From a bacterium (GTDB lineage: Bacteria; Patescibacteriota; Patescibacteriia; Patescibacteriales; VMTK01), in assembly GCA_030693295.1 (NCBI GenBank), contig JAUYAT010000011.1:1-33919 (forward strand): a DNA stretch of 33,919 nt, in the 5' to 3' direction. The notes below the pieces were generated by a model. That model did not search any database. It saw only the letters and a list, made by a program, of their open reading frames with translations, and was not told the DNA's origin. Position 1 is the stretch's first letter, and every line of letters begins with the position of its first letter. Made by a program: the position numbers and the translations under genes. Positions 22,392-29,858 of this stretch are shown here, in pieces.

Positions 22392-23189
22392 TCAATTTCC
22401 CAAATACGCCTCCAGAACTCGGGGATTGTTTTTTATTTCCTCCGGCTTGCCTTGGGCGATTACCCTGCCTTTTTCCAAAACTACCACATCATCGGAAATC
22501 TTAAAAGCGAAATTCATATCATGCTCTATTAAAAGAATGGTTTCGCCTTTTTCTTTTAACACGATTAAAATCTCCTTGATTTTTTCCCGCAATCGCGGAG
22601 CCACTCCGGAAACCGGCTCATCCAGCATTAAAAAATTATGAGGATTTAAAATCGCTCTACTTAATTCAATTAATCTTTTTTGGCCATAGCTCAAATCTCG
22701 GGCTAAAACATTTTGAAATTTTGCTCCGCCCGAGGCGGATCCGCCTTGGGCGGACAACCCGACCAATTCCAGCATTTCTTGAATTTTTTCCTCAAACTTA
22801 TTTCTTTTATCCGCCGAAGTCCCGCGGTATTGCGGGACGAAGGCGGACAAAAATTTCGTGTCTTCATTATCAATCGCCAAAAGCAAATTTTCCCTTACTG
22901 TTAAATTATTAAATAATCTTGTCTGTTGGAACAACCGGGATATGCCAAGATTTGAAATATCTTCTATTGATTTATCAGTGATATCTTTGCCGTCTCCGCC
23001 CGAGGCGGAAAATATTATTTTGCCGGAATCAGACTTTAAAATTCCCGATACCAAATTAAAAATAGTGGTCTTGCCCGAGCCGTTCGGCCCGATTAAAGCC
23101 GTAATGGTTTTTTCTTTAATTTCAAAAGAGCAGTTGTCAACCGCCTTAATTCCCCCGAAAGATTTGTTTAAATTCTCTATTTTTAACAT
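22392..23189 (-). CDS. livG: Branched-chain amino acid ABC transporter ATPase LivG
   Basis: 265 residues. Walker A GPNGSGKTT (about 34-42), signature LSYGQ (166-170) and Walker B FLMLDEP (186-192) are intact. LSYGQKRLIELSRA and the C-terminal EHDMNFAFKISDDVVVLEKG are LivG-like. Three unusual segments interrupt the usual sequence: SASGG at 61-65, SAFVPQYRGTSAD at 115-127 and SAQGGSASGG at 146-155. All are encoded by GC-rich palindromes built on TCCGCC...GGCGGA, all read in the same frame. The canonical motifs lie between the inserts, so the protein may well remain functional. Confidence 0.92.
   Translation of the reverse strand: MLKIENLNKSFGGIKAVDNCSFEIKEKTITALIGPNGSGKTTIFNLVSGILKSDSGKIIFSASGGDGKDITDKSIEDISNLGISRLFQQTRLFNNLTVRENLLLAIDNEDTKFLSAFVPQYRGTSADKRNKFEEKIQEMLELVGLSAQGGSASGGAKFQNVLARDLSYGQKRLIELSRAILNPHNFLMLDEPVSGVAPRLREKIKEILIVLKEKGETILLIEHDMNFAFKISDDVVVLEKGRVIAQGKPEEIKNNPRVLEAYLGN
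22725..22754. repeat. Two tandem TCCGCC/GGCGGA palindromes inside livG
   Basis: tccgcc-cga-ggcgga (22725-22739) is followed at once by tccgcc-ttg-ggcgga (22740-22754). On the minus strand they encode SAQGG and SASGG. The perfect stems and the GC content contrast with the A/T-rich surroundings. Confidence 0.75.
22810..22847. repeat. Nested palindrome inside livG
   Basis: tccgcc (22810-22815) pairs with ggcgga (22842-22847). Inside, gtcccgc (22819-22825) pairs with gcgggac (22832-22838), separated from the outer stem by gaa on each side. It encodes SAFVPQYRGTSAD on the minus strand and shares its outer arms with the simpler palindromes in the same gene. Confidence 0.7.
22995..23009. repeat. 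TCCGCC/GGCGGA palindrome inside livG (5' copy)
   Basis: tccgcc-cga-ggcgga, identical to the copy at 22725-22739, encodes SASGG at residues 61-65 of LivG. It lies in the loop after the Walker A helix, a place where small insertions are often tolerated. Confidence 0.7.
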
Positions 23190-23206
23190 AAATTTAGCGC
23201 GCGGAT

Positions 23207-24079
23207 TTATTCCAATTCAATTTTGCCATAAAATCCTTTCGGCTTGTAAACTAAAATTAAAAGCAAAAGCAGGGCGTAAATCATCTGCCTGGCCGGACCC
23301 ACGATTGAAGACGGAAATCCGATAAAGCGCAAGGGCTCCGGCAGAAGAACTAAAACAACGGCGGCGATAACGGTCCCCTTAAGCGATGCCAAGCCGCCGA
23401 TAATCACAATCGCTATTACCGGAATTAATTGAAGTAATGTGAACGAAGACGGGTCAATAAAAGTAATATAATGGGCGTAAAGCGAGCCGGCAATGCCGGC
23501 GAAAAAAGCGGAAATTCCCAAAGCATAGCTCTTCATTTTAAAAGTATTCTTTCCCAAAACCCTAACGGCCAACTCATTGTCTCTAATCGCTTCCAAAACC
23601 TTGCCGAATTGAGAAGAAGTGATTTTCTTGATAATAAGATAAGAAATTAAAGCGACGGCAAGAGTTAAAAACAGGAAACTTAAATTACCGGAAAAAACAA
23701 AGCCGAACAAGCTTGGTTTGGGAATGCCGGGCAAGCCCAGCGGCCCCCGTGTTAGTCCTGTCCAATTTAAAGCAACCGCGTAAATTACAAAAGAAAATCC
23801 CAAAGTGGCTAACGCCAAATAATCGCCTTTAAGCTTGTTGGTCGGAATAGCCAGCAAAAAACCGAACAACATCGCTCCGATTCCGGCCGATAAAAAACAA
23901 AACCAAAAAGGCCAGCCGGCCAAAGCGAGCAAAGCGGAAATATACGCGCCAACGCAATAAAAAGCGATATGGCCGAGATTAAGCAAGCCGGTAAACCCCA
24001 TTGCCAACTGCAAAGCAACGGCCAAAATCGCGTAAATCCCGACAAGAATTAATAAATGGATTAAATAAGCGGAAATCAT
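23207..24079 (-). CDS. livM: Branched-chain amino acid ABC transporter permease LivM
   Basis: 290 residues with many hydrophobic helices. The family motifs NLGHIAFYCVGAYISALLAL and GLTRGPLGLPGIPKPSLFGF are clear, as is the AIRDNELAVRVLGKNTFKMK loop that contacts the ATPase. It forms the membrane channel with LivH. Its ATG overlaps the stop of the toxin gene by ATGA, which implies translational coupling to an unrelated gene. livG follows 17 bases later. Confidence 0.93.
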   Translation of the reverse strand: MISAYLIHLLILVGIYAILAVALQLAMGFTGLLNLGHIAFYCVGAYISALLALAGWPFWFCFLSAGIGAMLFGFLLAIPTNKLKGDYLALATLGFSFVIYAVALNWTGLTRGPLGLPGIPKPSLFGFVFSGNLSFLFLTLAVALISYLIIKKITSSQFGKVLEAIRDNELAVRVLGKNTFKMKSYALGISAFFAGIAGSLYAHYITFIDPSSFTLLQLIPVIAIVIIGGLASLKGTVIAAVVLVLLPEPLRFIGFPSSIVGPARQMIYALLLLLILVYKPKGFYGKIELE

Positions 24080-24804
24080 AAATATTTTTTAATTTCCTCT
24101 TTTAAAATATTCCTAAAATTTTTTAAAAGCGCCTGATGGCTGATTGGCAAGAATTCTTTAAGCTCTTTTCTAATGTCTCCCCGATAATTTTTAAATTTTT
24201 CTAAAACTTCGCCTAATAATTTTTTTTGCTTGTCGTTCAAATAATTGTTTTTCAGCAAAAAATATAAATCATACCAGTCGCGCGGCTTGCTTCTTGACAA
24301 TAAAGCCGCTAATTTGCCGCCAACGATTTCTTCTTGAGATAAATGGACAATATCATAAGCCGGCAAAAATTCATTTCTTATTTGGCTGATTTCCTTATTT
24401 ATTTTTTTGCGGCTTTGCCTGAATGAAATTTCAATTTTTAAATTTATTTTATAGCTATAAAAAGAAACAATGGTTTTAGCCAAATAACCGCCTGTTGTTT
24501 TCTTGGCTTCCTCAATATCTAAAATAAACCCCCAACTGTTAAGAATTGAATAAACATCTATAAGCAAGCTTTCTATTTCCTGATAGCTGATATTTTTTGC
24601 GGCTGTAAAATCCAAGTCTTCGGAAAATCTGGGGCTGTTATAAATAATGCGCAAAGCAGTGCCCCCCTTAAACAACAGCCTGTCTGATCCGGCTTGTTTG
24701 TATAATTCGGACAAAAAACTATGCTGCAGATACTCCCTGGCCGCGGTTAGGTCGTTTGTTTGCATCCTAGTGGATAATCTCTTTATTTCTTCTTGAGTTA
24801 TCAT
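24076..24804 (-). CDS. AbiEii/AbiGii-type nucleotidyltransferase toxin
   Basis: 242 residues. AbiEii-type proteins are nucleotidyltransferase toxins of type IV toxin-antitoxin (abortive infection) systems; some modify tRNA. The core RLLFKGGTALRIIY and RFSEDLDFTA carries the GG...SEDLDF catalytic pattern. RDWYDLYFLLKN is a conserved C-terminal motif. The start at 24804 overlaps the antitoxin by 38 bases, and the stop overlaps livM, so the gene is embedded in the transporter operon. This could be toxin activity or a domesticated function; the catalytic residues look intact. Confidence 0.85.
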   Translation of the reverse strand: MITQEEIKRLSTRMQTNDLTAAREYLQHSFLSELYKQAGSDRLLFKGGTALRIIYNSPRFSEDLDFTAAKNISYQEIESLLIDVYSILNSWGFILDIEEAKKTTGGYLAKTIVSFYSYKINLKIEISFRQSRKKINKEISQIRNEFLPAYDIVHLSQEEIVGGKLAALLSRSKPRDWYDLYFLLKNNYLNDKQKKLLGEVLEKFKNYRGDIRKELKEFLPISHQALLKNFRNILKEEIKKYL

Positions 24805-25396
24805 AAATTTCTTGAGCTAATTTTTTTAATGAAGCTCTGTTAAAAAGCTTGATAAAATTCATTAATTTTTTATAATTTATCCCGCTTGCGTTAATCCTGT
24901 CATACAAAGACTTTTTTCTTAAATCAACAAAATAAAGATAATCAGCCAAAGCTTTTTCCGGTTCGGCCAAATATATTAACTGGCCTTCAATATTTTTTTT
25001 AATGTAGCCGGTAAAAGCTTCTTTTTTGATATGAAAAAAACTGTAATTTATTCTTTCAACAATAAAACTCCGCGTTGTTTTTGAAGAGGCTGATGTTATG
25101 GAATATACGGTATCGGGAATTATTCCATAATAAGAAAGGGCGTATTCAAAAGAAATATAAGAAGGGTAATATAATTTATTGGCGATTTCCAGCTCGGACG
25201 GCTTAAAATTTTTATCAAAATACAGCCCTCTTTTTATTTTCGTATAAATATTTTTTTTAACATTTCTTAAAATAAATTTTCTGGCCGTTCCATAGCTAAC
25301 ATTAAAATGCCTTTGCAAATCCAAAGGAGTGAAAATATATTTGCGCTTCTCTCTGATAAAATTTTGCGTCCCGATAACGCTCAACTTTCCTTTCAT
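24767..25396 (-). CDS. AbiEi-type antitoxin / transcriptional regulator
   Basis: 209 residues. The N-terminus (FTPLDLQRHFNVSYGTARKF then KIKRGLYF) resembles the winged-helix domain of AbiEi antitoxins, with the C-terminal AEPEKALADYLYFVDL segment often seen in that family. AbiEi-type antitoxins neutralise the partner toxin and repress their own promoter. A palindrome in the leader fits this. It is followed by the toxin gene with a 38-base overlap. The ATG at 25396 follows the promoter and operator. Confidence 0.8.
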   Translation of the reverse strand: MKGKLSVIGTQNFIREKRKYIFTPLDLQRHFNVSYGTARKFILRNVKKNIYTKIKRGLYFDKNFKPSELEIANKLYYPSYISFEYALSYYGIIPDTVYSITSASSKTTRSFIVERINYSFFHIKKEAFTGYIKKNIEGQLIYLAEPEKALADYLYFVDLRKKSLYDRINASGINYKKLMNFIKLFNRASLKKLAQEIYDNSRRNKEIIH

Positions 25397-25412
25397 AGTA
25401 TTGTTTATTTAA

Positions 25413-25430
25413 TGGGACAATTATGTCCCA
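25413..25430. promoter_or_regulatory. Perfect palindrome, candidate antitoxin operator
   Basis: tgggaca-atta-tgtccca is an 18-base perfect inverted repeat. It lies in the leader, 14-31 bases downstream of the predicted start site and 17 bases upstream of the antitoxin start codon. Partially matching A/T-rich flanks extend the symmetry. Confidence 0.65.
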
Positions 25431-25450
25431 TAAATGAATTATCTATTTTT

Positions 25451-25479
25451 AGTATAAACAATCTTTTTATAACCGTCAA
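25451..25479 (-). promoter_or_regulatory. Promoter of the antitoxin-toxin-livM-livG operon
   Basis: On the minus strand, TTGACG (25479-25474), a 17-base spacer and TATACT (25456-25451), five of six consensus in each box. The start site would be near 25444, upstream of the palindrome. Confidence 0.75.
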
Positions 25480-25499
25480 GGCCTTCTTAATGATAAACC

Positions 25500-25529
25500 A
25501 AAAAGCCACGCGGCGCCGCGTGGCTTTTT
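25500..25529. terminator. Strong palindromic terminator behind binding protein 2
   Basis: aaaaagccacgcggc (25500-25514) is perfectly complementary to gccgcgtggcttttt (25515-25529), with A and T runs at the ends. It ends the transcript of the 73-aa gene, livH and binding protein 2 (stop at 25593), isolating them from the operon that follows. It lies directly upstream of the toxin-antitoxin promoter. Confidence 0.9.
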
Positions 25530-25592
25530 AGTTTTACTTAAATCCGAAATATCTATTCCTCATACGGGACAAACTGGCCGTTTTAAATGGCT

Positions 25593-26705
25593 TTAATCAT
25601 CAATTGTAATCGGCTTACCATCTTTTATCATTCGTACTACTGCTTGAGATATGACAATGCCTTCTTCATCAACAGATAAATTACCAAGGGCGCCATTAAA
25701 ATCTTTTATTTTTTTTAATTCACTCGCAATAATATTAGTGGCTGGCTTTATGGATGATTCTTTTTTTTCAGAAGCAGCAACAATCAAATTAAAGATGTCG
25801 TAACCATTTGCCGCTCCAATAGATGGATTTTTGCCTATTTTTTTATTAAATTTATCAACAAAATCTTCTGTTGGATCAGCGGCGTTTACATACCATTCTC
25901 CTTCGAAAAGACTCAATTGATCGGTTAGTTCAAAAGACTCAATTGATGTAATAGGTATATTTATACCAGCTTCTTTTATTTGTTTTGCTAATATTTCTAA
26001 TTCAGGAGGGAATATTAATCCTAATAAATAAATTTCTGCATTAGCCTGTTTCGCTTTAGCAATAATAGTTCTAAAATCTTTTTCACCGAAATTAAAATTT
26101 TGATGTGAGACAATTTTAATATCAGTTTCTTTTAACCGTTCTTGCAATTCATCTATCATGGCGGTTGCGCCTTGTTGATTTAATTCAAATATTCCTAATT
26201 TTTTAATTCCTCTTTTTTGTAATTCTGCAATAAAAACTTGGATTTCTTCAGAAGGTTGCGTCCAATGAATAAAGTTATAATCACCTTTTGCCATATTTTT
26301 ATCAGAACCAATAGCAAAATGTATAATTTTATTTTGTTCCGCGATTGGAGCAACAACATTTCCAGGGCCAGAATTTACAGATATAAGGATGTTTACTTTA
26401 TCAATGTTTATTAGTTTATTCGCAGCGCTTGCAACTTCTTTTAAATCTGACGATTGATCATCTTCAAAAATAACTTCATAATTATATTGAGTATCTTTTA
26501 AATTTTCTTTGGCAAGTAATATGGCGTCTCTTATCCCCTCGCCTAAAAATGCGAAGTCTCCTGTCAACGGCAAAATCGCCCCGATTTTAATCGGCTCTTT
26601 TGCGGTTTCGGTCGGCGCCGGCTTTTGGCCCGCCCCGTACCAAATCCCTCCAACCGCGATAATGGCAATAATTGCGCCGATAATGATTTTTGCGTTTTTT
26701 GTCAT
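25593..26705 (-). CDS. Branched-chain amino acid-type substrate-binding protein 2
   Basis: 370 residues. It is a paralogue of binding protein 1: same N-terminus (MTKNAKIIIGAIIAIIAVGG), a membrane helix instead of a lipobox, then IKIGAILPLTGDFAFLGEGI of a type I periplasmic-binding fold. IIAKAKQANAEIYLLGLIF and the Asp-rich tail are characteristic. The sequences differ enough to suggest different ligands, perhaps another amino acid. It follows livH by 19 bases and precedes the strong terminator. Confidence 0.9.
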   Translation of the reverse strand: MTKNAKIIIGAIIAIIAVGGIWYGAGQKPAPTETAKEPIKIGAILPLTGDFAFLGEGIRDAILLAKENLKDTQYNYEVIFEDDQSSDLKEVASAANKLINIDKVNILISVNSGPGNVVAPIAEQNKIIHFAIGSDKNMAKGDYNFIHWTQPSEEIQVFIAELQKRGIKKLGIFELNQQGATAMIDELQERLKETDIKIVSHQNFNFGEKDFRTIIAKAKQANAEIYLLGLIFPPELEILAKQIKEAGINIPITSIESFELTDQLSLFEGEWYVNAADPTEDFVDKFNKKIGKNPSIGAANGYDIFNLIVAASEKKESSIKPATNIIASELKKIKDFNGALGNLSVDEEGIVISQAVVRMIKDGKPITIDD

Positions 26706-26724
26706 AAGTTTTATTATTTATTAA

Positions 26725-27594
26725 TTAATTATTCCTCCTAATTCCCAGTATACCATAAGGCCTGAATAAAAGAAAGATGAATAAAATTACAAAAGCGATG
26801 GCATCTTTATAGCCGGACGGCAAAAACCAGATGCCGTAATTTTCCGCGAAACCAAGCAAAAAAGAGCCTAAAATCGCGCCCGGAACCGAACCGATTCCGC
26901 CGATAATCGCGGCAGTAAAGCCCTTAATCATTAAATTAGTCCCCATCATCGGCTCCAAGTTTTGCTCCAGCCCCACCAAAATCGCGGCAACGCCGGCAAT
27001 CGCCGAGCCGATGATAAAACTTCGGGAATAAATTTTCTCCGCGGAAATCCCGACAATCTCGGCCGCATCCTTGTTATCAGCCACGGCCCGCATCGCTTTG
27101 CCGATTTTTGTTTTTTTCATAAACAAATAAAGAGCAACAAGCAGGACAAGCGAAACTATCACAATAACTATCTGCAAGGGAGTAATAATGGCTCCGAAAA
27201 ATTCCAGACCTTTGGCTATTTTAATATAGCCGATTGTTTTGACATCCGCGCCAAACATCATTAATATCAATGCCTCAAAAAAAATTAAAAGAGCAAAGCC
27301 GGCAATCAATAAAATAACATTGCCTGCTTTTCTTTTGCGAAATTTTTTATAGACAACTTTATTCATCAGCCAGCCAAGGAAAGAAGCGAAAATAACGGCA
27401 AGGATTGCCGACGGCCAGAAATTCAAGCCCAAACCAACGAGAAGAAAATAAAAAAAATAGGCGCTGAAAGCGATTGTCGCGCCATGGGCAAAATGAACAA
27501 ACTTGCAGGTTGAATAAATTAAAGAAAAACCGGAAGCGACCAAACCGTATATCGCTCCGGCGATTAGACTATTGACAAAAAGTTGGTTAAACAT
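26725..27594 (-). CDS. livH: Branched-chain amino acid ABC transporter permease LivH
   Basis: 289 residues of mostly hydrophobic helices. The start MFNQLFVNSLIAGAIYGLVA and the motif FVHFAHGATIAFSAYFFY are characteristic of LivH. AVADNKDAAEIVGISAEKIY is the cytoplasmic coupling loop and GGIGSVPGAILGSFLLGFAE is conserved. It is the partner of LivM but lies on a separate transcript upstream of the terminator. It starts 5 bases after the 73-residue hypothetical gene. Confidence 0.93.
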   Translation of the reverse strand: MFNQLFVNSLIAGAIYGLVASGFSLIYSTCKFVHFAHGATIAFSAYFFYFLLVGLGLNFWPSAILAVIFASFLGWLMNKVVYKKFRKRKAGNVILLIAGFALLIFFEALILMMFGADVKTIGYIKIAKGLEFFGAIITPLQIVIVIVSLVLLVALYLFMKKTKIGKAMRAVADNKDAAEIVGISAEKIYSRSFIIGSAIAGVAAILVGLEQNLEPMMGTNLMIKGFTAAIIGGIGSVPGAILGSFLLGFAENYGIWFLPSGYKDAIAFVILFIFLLFRPYGILGIRRNN

Positions 27595-27599
27595 GTTAT

Positions 27600-27821
27600 T
27601 TAATATTTTTTTCTCGCGAATTCATCGCTGACAATTTCCCACATATCCATCAGCTGGTCTTCAATAAACTCATCATTGTCATCATCGGTAAGCTTTCCTC
27701 TCTCGCGAAAATATTCAATTGTTTCCTCAACTAATTGTTTATAGGCATCGCGGTCGTAACCGCTTTGCTCAATCATTTTTTTCTTAACTAGCTGCAGGAT
27801 TTCATCAACAAGGGATTCCAT
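27600..27821 (-). CDS. Hypothetical acidic 73-residue protein
   Basis: 73 residues, highly charged and probably all helical (MESLVDEILQLVKKKMIEQ, then LVEETIEYFRERGKL). No signal or membrane segment, no family I recognise. It is the first gene of the livH transcript, 5 bases before livH, and has a good promoter 35 bases upstream. A role in the transporter is possible only by position. Confidence 0.7.
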   Translation of the reverse strand: MESLVDEILQLVKKKMIEQSGYDRDAYKQLVEETIEYFRERGKLTDDDNDEFIEDQLMDMWEIVSDEFARKKY

Positions 27822-27855
27822 ATGTTTAGGTTAAATTTAAAATTTTTATGCTTCT

Positions 27856-27883
27856 ATTATAACATAAACAAACAAAATATCAA
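27856..27883 (-). promoter_or_regulatory. Promoter for the 73-aa gene, livH and binding protein 2
   Basis: On the minus strand, TTGATA (27883-27878), a 16-base spacer and a perfect TATAAT (27861-27856). The start site would be about 7 bases downstream, near 27849. Confidence 0.7.
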
Positions 27884-27887
27884 CTGC

Positions 27888-27916
27888 TTGACTGGCGCGT
27901 TTTTTAATGTTATTAT
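27888..27916 (+). promoter_or_regulatory. Promoter for the LysM/M23 hydrolase gene
   Basis: TTGACT (27888-27893), a 17-base spacer and TATTAT (27911-27916). It is back to back with the minus-strand liv promoter, only 4 bases between the -35 boxes. Confidence 0.65.
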
Positions 27917-27995
27917 ATTGTTGTTGGTTTTAACAAGTTAAATAAACCATATATCCAAAAAATTTAAAAATATATCGGTAAATATACTGATATGT

Positions 27996-29318
27996 TTGGT
28001 AAAATTAATAATTTTTCTAAAGAGGTTAATAGCCGCTTTTTTTATTAATATAATATGGAAGCCGGCGCGGATTTTATTGCGTTTTGTTTTTTATAAGATA
28101 GTCGTCAAGGCGTATCGGCTGTTATATTATTTTATTAAAAAATTGGGCTGGACAAGCGGCCGTACAGACAGGCTGTTTGCTGTTTTAATCAGCCAAAAAT
28201 TGGTTCATTTCACGGTTATCGCGCTGACAATTTTAATAATCGGCTTTAATTTCACGAGCAAAACCCAGGCCGTTTCCCCGGAAGAATTGGCGGGCAAAAC
28301 ATTTTTATCCGAATTGGTATCAAGCGAGTTCGGCGAAAACGATGAATTAATTGAAGAATACTTTGATGAAGAGTTTGAAATATCGCCGGTCCAGCAAACT
28401 TACTTGGACAGCTTATCCAGCGTCAAAAGCCAGCCGACGGCTGAAATGAAATCAATTAATGAAACGGAGCCGGCTGAAGAAATAACCGGCTTAACTCAGG
28501 GCGGAAGCGCGCTCGTTAAGCCGGGAATTGCCGCGACAAGCAAAATTAAGCGCCAAAGGGATGGAGTTGTCAATTGCACGGTTCAACCGGGCGACACAAT
28601 AAGCACAATCGCGATGGAATTGGACATTAGCGTTAACACTGTTTTATGGGAAAATAATTTAAGCGCCTACAGCATAATCAGGCCCGGCGATGAATTATCC
28701 ATTCTGCCCGTATCCGGCATCACCCATAAAATAGAAAAAGGCGAAAATTTGGGAAAAATCGCCGCAAAATATAATATTGGAGAAGATAAAATCATTGAAA
28801 TCAACAAAATAGCCGACGCAAGCAAGCTAACTGTCGGCGAGAAACTGATTATTCCCGGCGGCAAAAAAATATATTACGCAAGCGCGCCCGCGCCCAGCTA
28901 TACCGGCATATCGGCTATCAAAGATTTGGTAAGCCCCTCGGGAGCGGCTCCGGTAAGCGGCAACAAGATGAATTGGCCGACCCAGGGCTATCGCATTACC
29001 CAATACTATTCATGGCGCCATTACGGAGTTGATATCGCCAATAAATTAGGCACGCCGATTTACGCGGCCGATGCCGGCGTTATAGAATATGTCGGCTGGG
29101 GCACGGGCTATGGCAACCAGATTGTCATAGACCACGGCGGCGGCAAAAAAACCAGATACGCCCATTTGTCAAAAGTTTATGTCGGCAGGGGGGAGGCGGT
29201 AAGCAAGGGCCAATCAATCGCCGCCATGGGTTCAACCGGCTGGTCCACCGGCCCGCATCTGCATTTTGAAGTGATAATCAACGGCAGAAAGTATAATCCG
29301 TTGAATTACATAAAATAA
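27996..29318 (+). CDS. LysM-M23 peptidoglycan hydrolase, membrane-anchored; apparent N-terminal frameshift
   Basis: 440 residues in the continuous frame, which would need a TTG start at 27996. The ATG at 27992 is one frame off: it reads MFGKINNFSKEVNSRFF and then stops (TAA at 28046-28048) just after a run of seven T residues (28037-28043). With six T it would join INIIWKPARILL of the main frame, so a frameshift is likely. A membrane helix (about 70-87) is followed by a linker and two LysM domains (about 190-235, VQPGDTISTIAMELDISVNT; 243-290). The C-terminal M23 metallopeptidase has HYGVD (zinc ligands H, D) and GPHLHFEV. It probably cleaves cell-wall cross-links outside the membrane, for example during division. 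Confidence 0.88.
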   Translation: MVKLIIFLKRLIAAFFINIIWKPARILLRFVFYKIVVKAYRLLYYFIKKLGWTSGRTDRLFAVLISQKLVHFTVIALTILIIGFNFTSKTQAVSPEELAGKTFLSELVSSEFGENDELIEEYFDEEFEISPVQQTYLDSLSSVKSQPTAEMKSINETEPAEEITGLTQGGSALVKPGIAATSKIKRQRDGVVNCTVQPGDTISTIAMELDISVNTVLWENNLSAYSIIRPGDELSILPVSGITHKIEKGENLGKIAAKYNIGEDKIIEINKIADASKLTVGEKLIIPGGKKIYYASAPAPSYTGISAIKDLVSPSGAAPVSGNKMNWPTQGYRITQYYSWRHYGVDIANKLGTPIYAADAGVIEYVGWGTGYGNQIVIDHGGGKKTRYAHLSKVYVGRGEAVSKGQSIAAMGSTGWSTGPHLHFEVIINGRKYNPLNYIK

Positions 29319-29325
29319 TAACATT

Positions 29326-29583
29326 ATGCGTATTATTCTCGGCTTAATAATGATCGCGATTGGAACGCTGATAGTGATAAAATCGGAAAAATTGCTTAAC
29401 GCTTTCGGCAGAATCGGCTGGTTTGAACAGCATTTGGGCACGGAAGGCGGCTCGCGGCTGGGCTACAAATTAGTCGGCTTATTTATTATTTTTATCGGCA
29501 TTTTGATTACAACGAATTTAATCGGCGAATTCTTGCAGTGGGTTTTATCGCCTTTGTTAAAGTATAGCGCGCCGGCAAAATAA
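29326..29583 (+). CDS. Small conserved-looking membrane protein
   Basis: 85 residues with two hydrophobic helices (about 1-20 and 47-70). Between them is the loop LNAFGRIGWFEQHLGTEGGS. I recognise it as a type seen in Parcubacteria-like genomes, function unknown. It begins 7 bases after the hydrolase gene and is probably co-transcribed. Confidence 0.7.
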   Translation: MRIILGLIMIAIGTLIVIKSEKLLNAFGRIGWFEQHLGTEGGSRLGYKLVGLFIIFIGILITTNLIGEFLQWVLSPLLKYSAPAK

Positions 29584-29593
29584 ATCGCAAATC

Positions 29594-29691
29594 CCCGGCC
29601 CGCCTCGCGTTAACTGGTCTGCTAATAATTACTCAACTATATCTGTCAAACAACTTAAATTGATATACAAGTTAAAGGCGAGCGGGGCAGG
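29594..29691. repeat. Imperfect inverted repeat upstream of tRNA-Ala
   Basis: A GC-rich arm (cccgcctcgcgttaac, about 29598-29614) is nearly complementary to gttaaaggcgagcgggg (29671-29687). The A/T-rich loop contains aactt...aagtt (29652-29674). It has no ORF. It may be a repeat element or part of the tRNA leader. Confidence 0.45.
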
Positions 29692-29718
29692 TTGAAATCG
29701 TAAATCAAAAATATATAC

Positions 29719-29791
29719 GGGCCAGTAGCTCATCTGGTAGAGCGCCTGCTTTGCACGCAGGAGGTGGCGGGTTCAAGTCCTGTCTGGTCCA
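29719..29791 (+). tRNA. tRNA-Ala (UGC)
   Basis: Acceptor gggccag/ctggtcc (one G-U), D arm with gctcatctggtagagc, anticodon stem cctgc/gcagg with loop tttgcac (anticodon TGC), T arm gcggg-ttcaagt-cctgt. The discriminator A is followed by ccg, so CCA is not fully encoded. A terminator follows 11 bases later. Confidence 0.95.
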
Positions 29792-29800
29792 CCGCCAATA

Positions 29801-29833
29801 AAAACAATCCGCCCCGGGCGGATTGTTTTTTTG
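29801..29833. terminator. Bidirectional terminator between tRNA-Ala and HU
   Basis: aacaatccgcc (29803-29813) pairs with ggcggattgtt (29817-29827) around a 3-base loop, flanked by A residues on the left and seven T residues on the right. It can stop tRNA-Ala (plus) and HU (minus, stop at 29859). Confidence 0.88.
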
Positions 29834-29858
29834 TTTTTGGAATTTCAAATGGTGGAAA

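Noticed and set aside
22291-22395. 35-residue N-terminal extension of binding protein 1
   Set aside because: The extension overlaps livG and crosses a palindrome; the paralogue starts at the equivalent of 22290.
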